A stretch of DNA of 8,601 nt. It comes from an uncultured Selenomonadales bacterium. GTDB taxonomy: Bacteria; Bacillota; Negativicutes; Selenomonadales; Selenomonadaceae. The notes under the pieces were generated by a model, which saw nothing but the letters and a program-made list of their open reading frames with translations, ran no database searches and was not told where the DNA came from. The first letter of the stretch is position 1. Each line of letters begins with the position of its first letter. This document shows, one piece after another, positions 1 through 5,921 of the stretch. A program made the translations under genes and the position numbers. The DNA lies in contig CALEPR010000143.1 in the NCBI GenBank assembly GCA_937910665.1, forward strand, positions 1 to 8,601, read 5' to 3'.

Positions 1-20
1 AGTTATGTTAAGATGTTGGT

Positions 21-89
21 AACTCATAGATTTCCCTGCCTTTTTGATTGTTGGGCTACAGACATTTTAGCAGAAATCTGTGAGTTTTT
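21..89 (+). terminator. Long hairpin with U-run, possible plus-strand terminator
   Basis: Bases 21-33 pair with 74-86 over 13 positions, one of them a U-G wobble in plus-strand RNA. After a 2-base bulge the stem extends with CTGC at 36-39 against GCAG at 70-73. Five T's follow at 85-89. In plus-strand RNA this has the form of an intrinsic terminator for a gene ending before the window, which would converge on the restriction operon. The loop of about 30 bases is longer than usual and no plus-strand gene is visible here, so the role is inferred. Confidence 0.45.
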
Positions 90-105
90 CATTCGTTGCA
101 CTTCA

Positions 106-119
106 CTTGACAATTCAAG
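106..119. repeat. Small inverted repeat
   Basis: CTTGA, CAAT, TCAAG forms a 5-bp stem with a 4-base loop. It sits between two larger hairpins (21-86 and 134-212) in the 217-base non-coding stretch downstream of the restriction operon. It may be part of the transcription termination zone. There is no independent support for a function. Confidence 0.3.
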
Positions 120-123
120 ACAC

Positions 124-212
124 AAAAAAAATAAATTTCCGTTTCTTCTACCTTGAAGTTTAGCGTCGAGAAAACTTCGCCACTACTGAATTTTCAGGCA
201 GAAACGGAAATT
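124..212 (-). terminator. Branched terminator-like structure after the restriction operon
   Basis: Bases 134-146 and 200-212 are a perfect 13-bp inverted repeat. In minus-strand RNA the stem begins within a few bases of the res stop codon (218-220) and is followed by eight U's (131 down to 124), so it looks like an intrinsic terminator. The 53-base interior holds two further hairpins: 155-161 with 172-178 (7 bp) and 186-190 with 193-197 (5 bp). The result is a predicted three-way junction rather than a simple loop. Termination is the most likely role; a small structured RNA or a miniature inverted-repeat element are alternatives. Confidence 0.6.
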
Positions 213-217
213 ATTTT

Positions 218-2788
218 TTACGATTCATCAGACAACTTTTTAAAATCGTTATTAAAATCAGCTTGTCTTTCTTGGCTGAAAAAATGAAATCCCAAAATTT
301 TATATTCTTCGTCTTCACTGACAGAAACAGCTTCAGCTTTGTCCTGTAATTCCAACAAAAAATCTTCTTTCCAACTGTCATGTTCAATTAAATGCTTACC
401 TTTCGGTTCTACGAAAATTTGCCGTTGCTTAGTTTTGTCATTGCTTTTTTTCTGCATCAAGAGTAAAAAATCCGGCTCAAATCGCTTGCCGTCTTTGAAT
501 GAATACACTTTAAATTGTCGCTCATTTCTCACAAGATAAATTTTGCTGTAGATTTTTTTCAACTCGGCGTAATGTTCGCTGAAATATTTTACAAATGCCT
601 TTTCCTCTGAAGTTCCAAAATTGTCTGTATGGGCAAACCATTCCGCTGACGACAAATCCATTCTATAACTTGATTCAAAACTGTTTTGAGACTTTCCAAG
701 TTCGCCATCTGTGTCTTTTGTATATGCAACTGTTTTATCTGCAAAAATTTTGCTGATGTCGTACTCCAAAAATTCTTCTGTGCCTTCATACTCCTTCTGC
801 GGCAAAGACAAACCTGCAGAAATTTCTTTCAAAGTGTCACTGACTGCCGAATATAAATCTTCCACTGTCAAATTTTCTTTCCGACTTCTGATACAAATTT
901 CGACATTGCCAAGAAATTTTTCATCTGTAATAAATTCTCGCATAGTCGTCAACTGCGGAAATATCTTTTGTAGCTGATTAAATTTTAACGCTGAAAATTT
1001 TCGTAACGCACTGTGGACAAGTGAATAATTTTGCGCCGCAATTTTTTTTAATGTTCGGCGATAAATATTTTCTGTGCTACTGATTTTAATATCTGCAGAA
1101 TCAGTTTCCGACATCAAATTACTTAACCCTGATGAGCCGACATCAATTTGAATGTTGTAAATTTTTTCGCGCATTGAAGTTGGAAGTTCTTTTGCAAGTT
1201 CCGGAGTTTTTTCTTTTCGACTGTTCAAAAAAATTTTCCCACACTTATAAAAATCACTGTCCTTGAAACTGTCTTTTAATTTGTATTCGCGCTTAATAAC
1301 TTTATCCATATCAAGCCCAATTTCTTTCAGCGCATTTTTCAATTCACTAATGTAACGCGAATCATTTTGACAGTGATAAAAAAGCGTTTCACAAATTCGC
1401 ATTTTGTATCCTTCATCGTAATCAAATTTTCTTTGAAATTTTGGCTGTTCGTCATCAAGTTGAAAAGGACAGTACCTCGCTCCACGTCCAATGAGTTGCG
1501 CTTCTGAAATTGTTGTCGCTGAAATTTTTCTGCCTGATTGGCGCGTTTCATACAGCCGAACAATGTCAAACAAATTTAAAACGTCCCAACCTTCATCAAG
1601 TTTTTTCACTTCAAAAATTGCGCGGTAAGGATTTTTTTCATCTTCCAATGAATTTAATGCAGTCTGATTTTTTTGCATTTCTTTTTCGTCGTTCATCGAA
1701 ATGCAATGACTTGCAGAAAAATCTTCCTGCAGATCTCTTGCCAACATTTCACAGGTTATTTTTTTTTCAGCAAAATATTCTTCAGCAACTTTCATTGCCT
1801 CGTTGTCACATTTTGCAAAAAAATTTTCCAAATATTTGCCGTCAAGATTTTTCAGCATTGCAAAAAAATCTGTCTTGAATTTATCGCTGTCTGAAATTTT
1901 CGCCGACTTAAACAAAACTATCGGCTTGATATTTAACCTGCTGTCTTGAAAAAGTTTTAATCTGTACTGACTCAAAATAATTGCCTGCAACGCCTTTTCC
2001 TCTGCAGGAAAATTTGAGCGCAAACTGACAATGTCTTTGGAATATCCGGCTTTATAAAATTTCAACAAGGAATAATCAAAAATTATTTTGTCCTCGTACT
2101 CGGCTTTTATCTCCGGCTTTTCAATATTGCAAGTCGCAGTAAACTCCAGCAAAATATTTTCTGCATTGCTTTTAAAAAGCGTCTTAATTGTCTGCTCCCA
2201 AGTCTGCTGATTGTCTGAACTGCCGCTCGTGTTCGCGTTTAGGTGATGCGCCTCGTCCGCAATGAAAACTACTTTGTAATTTTCAAAATCCTCGCGTGTA
2301 ACGGAATTTTCTTTCGCAAAAAAAATGTCTTGGTGAAGTCCCTGCGTCGTTTCAAAGCAAATGTTAATTGCATTGTCGTCGATTGATTGAAAATTTTCCA
2401 CGACGTTAATTTTTATCTTCTCGCCGTCAAGCTCAATTTCTTCAGCAAACAAATATTTTGCCGATGTCGAATCAAGAAAATTTTCCTTCGTCTTGTCAAG
2501 AATGTTTGTCAGGTTCACGAAGAACAAAAAATTTCTGTAGCCTTGCTTGTAAAGATAAATCATCAGCCCAGCCATTATTAAAGTTTTGCCGCTGCCTGTC
2601 GCCATATGAAACAGAACCTGCAACGGTCTCGGCGAAATTTTATTTTCAAAATATGCAATAAAATTTTCAAACGCTTGAATTTGATATTCGCGCAGGTCGA
2701 ACTTTGCATTTAAATTTTTCGCAATGTAGTCAGGAATTTTTTTTACAAATCCACCTTCGCGCCAGCCATCAACTTTTTCATACAACAA
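218..2788 (-). CDS. res: Type III restriction enzyme, Res subunit (helicase-nuclease)
   Basis: This 856-residue protein is the motor and nuclease subunit of a type III restriction-modification system. It acts in complex with Mod, moving along unmodified foreign DNA under ATP and cutting it. Helicase motifs are visible in order: Walker A MATGSGKT (62-69), DEAH (178-181), FTAT (216-219), motif V around DEGWDVLNLFD (398-408) and motif VI QLIGRGARY (431-439). The C-terminus carries a PD-(D/E)XK nuclease signature: D773 in EPDF, then E794 and K796 in EPK. All key residues are present, and the length is slightly below the 900-1000 residues common in the family. The chosen start is TTG at 2786-2788, because GGAGGTG at 2796-2802 lies 7 bases before it and no in-frame ATG is near. 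It is the last gene of a four-gene operon, 24 bases after mod. Family assignment is firm; DNA specificity comes from Mod. Confidence 0.95.
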   Translation of the reverse strand: MLYEKVDGWREGGFVKKIPDYIAKNLNAKFDLREYQIQAFENFIAYFENKISPRPLQVLFHMATGSGKTLIMAGLMIYLYKQGYRNFLFFVNLTNILDKTKENFLDSTSAKYLFAEEIELDGEKIKINVVENFQSIDDNAINICFETTQGLHQDIFFAKENSVTREDFENYKVVFIADEAHHLNANTSGSSDNQQTWEQTIKTLFKSNAENILLEFTATCNIEKPEIKAEYEDKIIFDYSLLKFYKAGYSKDIVSLRSNFPAEEKALQAIILSQYRLKLFQDSRLNIKPIVLFKSAKISDSDKFKTDFFAMLKNLDGKYLENFFAKCDNEAMKVAEEYFAEKKITCEMLARDLQEDFSASHCISMNDEKEMQKNQTALNSLEDEKNPYRAIFEVKKLDEGWDVLNLFDIVRLYETRQSGRKISATTISEAQLIGRGARYCPFQLDDEQPKFQRKFDYDEGYKMRICETLFYHCQNDSRYISELKNALKEIGLDMDKVIKREYKLKDSFKDSDFYKCGKIFLNSRKEKTPELAKELPTSMREKIYNIQIDVGSSGLSNLMSETDSADIKISSTENIYRRTLKKIAAQNYSLVHSALRKFSALKFNQLQKIFPQLTTMREFITDEKFLGNVEICIRSRKENLTVEDLYSAVSDTLKEISAGLSLPQKEYEGTEEFLEYDISKIFADKTVAYTKDTDGELGKSQNSFESSYRMDLSSAEWFAHTDNFGTSEEKAFVKYFSEHYAELKKIYSKIYLVRNERQFKVYSFKDGKRFEPDFLLLMQKKSNDKTKQRQIFVEPKGKHLIEHDSWKEDFLLELQDKAEAVSVSEDEEYKILGFHFFSQERQADFNNDFKKLSDES

Positions 2789-2795
2789 AATTTTT

Positions 2796-2813
2796 CACCT
2801 CCAAAAATTTTTT
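2796..2813 (-). promoter_or_regulatory. Ribosome binding site of res with TTG start
   Basis: The minus strand reads A6-T5 followed by GGAGGTG, then 7 bases to the TTG start of res. The same 18-base block precedes mod (4742-4759). Here it is non-coding, apart from the final A of the mod stop codon. This strong Shine-Dalgarno sequence decides the res start. Confidence 0.75.
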
Positions 2814-4735
2814 CAATCGCCATACAAACTGCGCGTAAATTTTTTATCTGTGTCTGAAATTTTAAATTCTGCGTCGTCAATGTCGCTGTAATTTACATAT
2901 AACATATTTTTATCCAAAATCTCCAACAAAAATTTTTTCTGATTATCCAAACTCAACTCCTCAAAGTCTGAAATATTTTCCTCAAACTTCTGCAAGTCAA
3001 ATTTGTAATCTACAAAACCTGTCTCAACAATCTTGTCAAAAATTTCTTTCAGCGTCGCAGCATCTTCCGCAACTGCAATTTCCTCAACAAAATTTTGATT
3101 CAACTTCGCAAGTTCGCAATAAATAAAACTGCCTCCGCCTTGCCACTCGACATTTTTTGAAATACCGCCCTGCTCGCCTGAAATGACCTTTTTAAGCCTC
3201 TCAACCGTCACTGTTTTAATGTAGTCCATCTGTTCCACACCAATGTATTGACGCTTCATTTTGTGCGCTACAGCCGCTGTTGTGCCACTGCCAAGAAAAT
3301 TATCTAAAACTATGTCACCTTCCTTTGTAGCAATTTCCAAAATTCTAGCTAAAAGTTCTTCAGGCTTTGGAAAATTAAAAATTTTTTCTCCAAACAATTC
3401 GCGCAAGTGTATTGTTCCTTTTTGCGAACTAACATCGTTATCATACCAGACAGACCTCGCCATTTTACTTTTTTCCCTGTATTTTTCAACGATCATAAAA
3501 CGACCATCTTCCTGCATTTTTTTGCCTACTACATTTATGTTTAAATTTTTCGCCGACTTTTCTTTTCCCCAACGCCAAACAGTTTGGATTCCCATTGACT
3601 TAGCAGGCATAACTTCTACAAATCCATCTTTTTTTTCTAAAGAAAGTTCTAAAAATTCATTGTCAGTTGTTTGGTTAGGATTAACATAAAATGGATAACA
3701 CAAATTTGGACGATTGCCAATATTGAAAGTTGTATTTCTATTTCGTAATTCTCTAACTTCAAAACCTCCTAAATCATCTTGATATGGAAACTCTTTATTT
3801 TTATCAACGAGATTATACAAAGCATCATCACAAATTGTTTTTAAATAAACGTGAATAAATTCGTGCATATTTGCAATTCCGCCATAATCACGACCTGCAG
3901 GATTGTTCACCACAGTTATAGTCTCAACAAAATTATTTCTGCCAAAAATTTCATCCATTAAAACTTTCAAATATGCTTGCTCGTTATTATCACAATGAAC
4001 AAAAATAACGCCTTTTGAATTCAAAAGTTTTTTTGCAAGTTCGAGGCGATTTTTCATAAAGACAAGCCAAGTTGAGTGATTGAACCTGTCATTGTAGCCG
4101 AAACTGTCACTGCCTGTGTTGTAGGGTACATCAATGTAAATGCACTTGATTTTATTTTGGAAAACTTTTTGCAGACTCGACAGAGCGATTAAATTGTTGC
4201 CTTTGATAATCAAGTTGTCATTGGCAGAAAAATTTTCGCAGACTTCTTCACCTGCGGCAGAAAATTTTTTTGCATTGGTGAAAACTTTCGGCGCAAGCAA
4301 GCAGTCAATTTCATCTTTCGCCAACGTTTCATTGTAAAAAATTTCTGTGCGCTTTTGGTCGTCTTTAGTCTGTCCGCCTTCAAGTACACAATCTTTGTAA
4401 GGAAAGACAATTTCAACTTTGCCGGACTGCGAAATAAAATCTCCGCGCTCATCGACAAGACCAATTTTATTTTTAAAACTTGTGTAACTGTTCGGCAAAA
4501 ATTTTTGGTTGTTTATTATCCAAGAAAATTTTCTTTCGTCAAAAAATTTCACGCCGTCAACGTCTTTAAAAAATTCTGTCGCAACATTTTCATCAGACAA
4601 AAGCAAGTGCAAAAGTTCAGCGTCAAAATTTCTTGCCGCGTCTCGAACTTTATCACGCAAAATAATTCCGTCGTCCGTCACAAACTTTTTATTTGACTTC
4701 AACAAGTTCTGAAGATTCTCATAAAACTTAAACAA
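2813..4735 (-). CDS. mod: Type III DNA methyltransferase, Mod subunit
   Basis: This 640-residue protein is the site-recognition and adenine methylation subunit of a type III restriction-modification system. It should methylate host DNA alone and guide Res when bound to it. The beta-class motif order is visible: a motif X-like GNNLIAL (179-185), catalytic motif IV DVPYNT (202-207), a variable middle region about 275-455 expected to hold target recognition, and the AdoMet-binding motif I DNFLGSGTT (478-486). The C-terminal tail, with YVNYSDIDD near 613-621, is typical of Mod. Two residues are unusual: motif IV is DVPY where DPPY is expected, and motif I has Asn479 after the Asp where Phe or Tyr is common. 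The frame is intact, so this is not an obvious pseudogene. The start is TTG at 4733-4735, set by GGAGGTG 6 bases upstream inside the end of the HEPN gene. No tandem repeat suggesting phase variation was seen. Confidence 0.93.
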   Translation of the reverse strand: MFKFYENLQNLLKSNKKFVTDDGIILRDKVRDAARNFDAELLHLLLSDENVATEFFKDVDGVKFFDERKFSWIINNQKFLPNSYTSFKNKIGLVDERGDFISQSGKVEIVFPYKDCVLEGGQTKDDQKRTEIFYNETLAKDEIDCLLAPKVFTNAKKFSAAGEEVCENFSANDNLIIKGNNLIALSSLQKVFQNKIKCIYIDVPYNTGSDSFGYNDRFNHSTWLVFMKNRLELAKKLLNSKGVIFVHCDNNEQAYLKVLMDEIFGRNNFVETITVVNNPAGRDYGGIANMHEFIHVYLKTICDDALYNLVDKNKEFPYQDDLGGFEVRELRNRNTTFNIGNRPNLCYPFYVNPNQTTDNEFLELSLEKKDGFVEVMPAKSMGIQTVWRWGKEKSAKNLNINVVGKKMQEDGRFMIVEKYREKSKMARSVWYDNDVSSQKGTIHLRELFGEKIFNFPKPEELLARILEIATKEGDIVLDNFLGSGTTAAVAHKMKRQYIGVEQMDYIKTVTVERLKKVISGEQGGISKNVEWQGGGSFIYCELAKLNQNFVEEIAVAEDAATLKEIFDKIVETGFVDYKFDLQKFEENISDFEELSLDNQKKFLLEILDKNMLYVNYSDIDDAEFKISDTDKKFTRSLYGD

Positions 4736-4738
4736 AAG

Positions 4739-5116
4739 TTACACCTCCAAAAATTTTTTTACTGCTTCGTAAAATTCCACAGCGTGATTGTATTGAATTT
4801 CTGCGTCATCTCTTTCAATGTTCACAAAATAAGTGTAGTCGCCATCATTTCTCATATCAAAAGCGTCGCCGATGTAATCCGAAAATTTCTTGTCGAAAAA
4901 ACCTGTCTTGACATAATTTTTGCGGAAGTAACTCATCACAGCAGAATGTTTAGAAAAATCCATCTCATCACTTGCAACAAGAGCGCGGGCGGAATAAAAA
5001 ATTGCGTAGTAAGACCGATTGACAGAGTCCAGATAATATTCGTCATCAAGTAATTTTTTAGACACAATCAATCTTTCCTCCGCCAACTTCAAGCTAAACA
5101 CTGCTCGCTCATCCAA
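4739..5116 (-). CDS. HEPN-domain protein, likely toxin of an MNT-HEPN pair
   Basis: This small protein of 125 residues has a HEPN-type helical profile: NRSYYAIFYSARALV (33-47), SKHSAV (55-60), and AFDMRNDGDY (85-94) at the position of the usual catalytic loop. In MntA-HepT systems the HEPN partner is an RNA-cutting toxin that the nucleotidyltransferase silences by adding AMP to a Tyr. Here the canonical R-X4-6-H motif is absent: Arg89 is followed by NDGDY with no His in range, as in some COG1895-like HEPN proteins. Activity is therefore uncertain, and Tyr94 is only a speculative modification site. The frame extends upstream to 5176, but the start is placed at TTG 5114-5116 because GGGAGGGG lies 7 bases before it. 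This overlaps the MNT gene by 8 bases and implies coupled translation. Its last codons (Glu, Val, stop) contain the ribosome binding site of mod. Confidence 0.82.
   Translation of the reverse strand: MDERAVFSLKLAEERLIVSKKLLDDEYYLDSVNRSYYAIFYSARALVASDEMDFSKHSAVMSYFRKNYVKTGFFDKKFSDYIGDAFDMRNDGDYTYFVNIERDDAEIQYNHAVEFYEAVKKFLEV
4742..4759 (-). promoter_or_regulatory. Ribosome binding site of mod inside the HEPN gene
   Basis: The minus strand reads A6-T5 then GGAGGTG. These bases also encode the C-terminal Lys-Phe-Leu-Glu-Val of the HEPN protein and run into its TAA stop. TTG follows 6 bases later as the mod start. Ribosomes finishing the HEPN gene stop 3 bases before the mod start, which favours reinitiation. 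Confidence 0.75.
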
Positions 5117-5447
5117 TTTTTTTCCCCTCCCTGAGAATATTTTTGTAATAAGCCAAAAAATTTCTATGCTTTTCAAATAAATCTGCAGGAATAATACCGA
5201 AAGAAATTACAACATCATAATCAAGTTCAATGTCAGTTAAATAGTCGCGATTTTCTCTGCGTTGTTTGCGAAGGGCAACCTGTTCACCTTCGACAATCGC
5301 CGCAAAGTCAATGTCGGATTCTTCATCGAAGTCGCCGCGTGCATAACTGCCATAAAGATAAACTGCGCGAACTTTGTCACCATAAATTTTTTTGTAAGCG
5401 TCAACAACTTTGTCGCAGATAATTTTTAAGTTCGGCATCGCATTCAT
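5109..5447 (-). CDS. MNT-type nucleotidyltransferase, likely antitoxin (MntA-like)
   Basis: This 112-residue minimal nucleotidyltransferase belongs to the DNA polymerase beta superfamily. The signature G-S-X10-D-X-D is exact: Gly33-Ser34, then Asp45 and Asp47. A third acidic position lies in ELDYDVV (74-80; Asp76 or Asp78). Family knowledge: MntA antitoxins transfer AMP to a Tyr of their HEPN partner and so silence it; a toxin role for HEPN and an antitoxin role here are inferred from gene pairing. The start is ATG at 5445-5447, with GGAGGTG exactly 6 bases upstream; a GTG three codons earlier lies inside that binding site and is rejected. It is the first gene of the operon, about 26 bases after the predicted transcription start, and its TGA stop overlaps the TTG start of the HEPN gene. 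Confidence 0.88.
   Translation of the reverse strand: MNAMPNLKIICDKVVDAYKKIYGDKVRAVYLYGSYARGDFDEESDIDFAAIVEGEQVALRKQRRENRDYLTDIELDYDVVISFGIIPADLFEKHRNFLAYYKNILREGKKIG
5124..5132 (-). promoter_or_regulatory. Ribosome binding site of the HEPN gene
   Basis: AGGGAGGGG on the minus strand lies within the last codons of the MNT gene, followed by seven A's and then TTG. It favours TTG 5114-5116 over the longer open frame that begins at 5176. Confidence 0.65.
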
Positions 5448-5479
5448 AAAAAACACCTCCGCAAAAATTTTTTTCTCAA

Positions 5480-5508
5480 ATTATAACAAAATTATTTTGC
5501 AAAATAAA
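5480..5508 (-). promoter_or_regulatory. Predicted promoter of the MNT-HEPN-mod-res operon
   Basis: The -10 box is a perfect TATAAT (minus strand 5485 to 5480). At a spacer of 17 bases the -35 position reads TTTATT (5508 to 5503), a weak match in an AT-rich tract. Transcription would start near 5473, giving a leader of about 26 bases before the MNT start. It is the only convincing promoter seen for the four genes, and no comparable site was noticed before mod or res. Confidence 0.6.
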
Positions 5509-5529
5509 ATAGACAAATTTTGAAACTAA

Positions 5530-5549
5530 GAACTTGTGTTCACAAGTTC
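5530..5549. repeat. 20-bp palindrome upstream of the operon promoter
   Basis: GAACTTGTG and CACAAGTTC are perfect 9-base arms around a TT centre. The site lies about 20 bases upstream of the predicted -35 position. Its symmetry fits a binding site for a dimeric regulator, but no regulator gene is in the window. In RNA it would form a tight hairpin without a U-run. The role is unknown. Confidence 0.5.
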
Positions 5550-5558
5550 AGGAAGAAA

Positions 5559-5631
5559 GGGTTAAGGGAATAGGGTTTGCTGCAGAAAATTTAAACAAAT
5601 CCCGAACCCCTAGTCCCTAAATTCTAGCCCC
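5559..5631. repeat. Opposed G-tract and C-tract arms
   Basis: The plus strand has three GGG runs at 7-base spacing (5559-5561, 5566-5568, 5573-5575). After 25 bases come C runs at 5601-5603, 5607-5610, 5615-5617 and 5628-5631. The arms are partly complementary, so the stretch is an imperfect inverted repeat. CTAGTCCCT and CTAGCCCCT form a short near-direct repeat at its right end. The composition stands out in AT-rich surroundings and resembles dispersed intergenic repeats seen in some bacteria. It lies between the transposase remnant and the defence operon promoter. No gene is seen in 5448-5631. Confidence 0.4.
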
Positions 5632-5829
5632 TTAGAAACTGTGAATACAGCTTCTAAGAATTGAAATTTCACTCTCCCCCATCGAAGTCTTGATGGTTTT
5701 GGGAGAATGATTTTCTGTCATTTTTTCGCCCTTGTCGTTGGATTCGTAACCGAGATAGCCTGTCAATTTGTATTCGGCTATTATTGCCTCCGCAATTTTT
5801 CTGCCGGGTGTGTTTCGATTTTCTCTCAT
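5632..5829 (-). pseudogene. Decayed IS256/mutator-family transposase, N-terminal remnant
   Basis: A 65-residue frame starts at ATG 5827-5829, with GGAG 8 bases upstream. Its pieces recall the N-terminal region of IS256-family (mutator-type) transposases in the right order: TPGRKIAEAIIAEYK, then YLGYESNDKGEKMTEN, then SPKTIKTSMGESEI. In intact relatives about 30 residues normally lie between the first two pieces and a few (RRNG-like) between the second and third. This copy therefore looks collapsed by two in-frame deletions. It stops at a codon shortly after the third piece, far short of the roughly 400 residues of a working transposase, and the DDE catalytic domain is absent. Translation signals survive, but the product cannot transpose. 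Family placement rests on remembered consensus patterns. Confidence 0.7.
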
Positions 5830-5845
5830 TTCACTCACTCCATAA

Positions 5846-5883
5846 AAAATAGTTTGCATAATCTCACTTACACAAACTATTTT
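5846..5883 (-). repeat. 11-bp inverted repeat in the transposase leader
   Basis: AAAATAGTTTG (5846-5856) and CAAACTATTTT (5873-5883) are perfectly complementary with a 16-base gap. The outer arm belongs to the likely terminal repeat of the insertion sequence. In minus-strand RNA the hairpin ends 4 bases before the GGAG of the transposase. Such a hairpin could limit transposase translation from read-through transcripts; this is inference. Confidence 0.5.
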
Positions 5884-5921
5884 ACACTACCAGTTTTTGA
5901 AAAAATTTTCCTTGCCAAAGT

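Larger units (their letters stand above)
5632..5890 (-). mobile_element. IS256-like insertion sequence remnant
   Basis: The remnant contains the decayed transposase frame and one likely element end. On the minus strand the sequence from 5890 inward begins GTAGTGTAAAATAGTTTG, similar in style to IS256-family terminal repeats. Directly inside, 5846-5856 and 5873-5883 are perfect 11-base inverted arms ahead of the transposase ribosome binding site. No matching opposite end was found near 5632 or in the following G/C-tract region, so the far end is lost and the left limit given here is approximate. Confidence 0.5.

Noticed and set aside
124..212. Integron attC site or CRISPR-like repeat
   Set aside because: No attC core sites, no repeated units with spacers and no integrase or cas gene. 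The U-run and position after res fit a terminator better.
339..2661. Plus-strand open frames inside res
   Set aside because: They lie antisense to a well-supported gene, and their low-complexity Phe/Ser/Cys-rich products show no motifs. They are frame shadows.
2813..4735. Phase-variation repeat in mod
   Set aside because: Type III mod genes often carry tandem repeats that switch the frame. Only short A or T runs are present here, and no tandem unit was seen.
5117..5176. Twenty-residue N-terminal extension of the HEPN frame
   Set aside because: It overlaps the MNT gene by a further 60 bases, and the strong GGGAGGGG site lies just before TTG 5114-5116. The extension also does not resemble HEPN starts.
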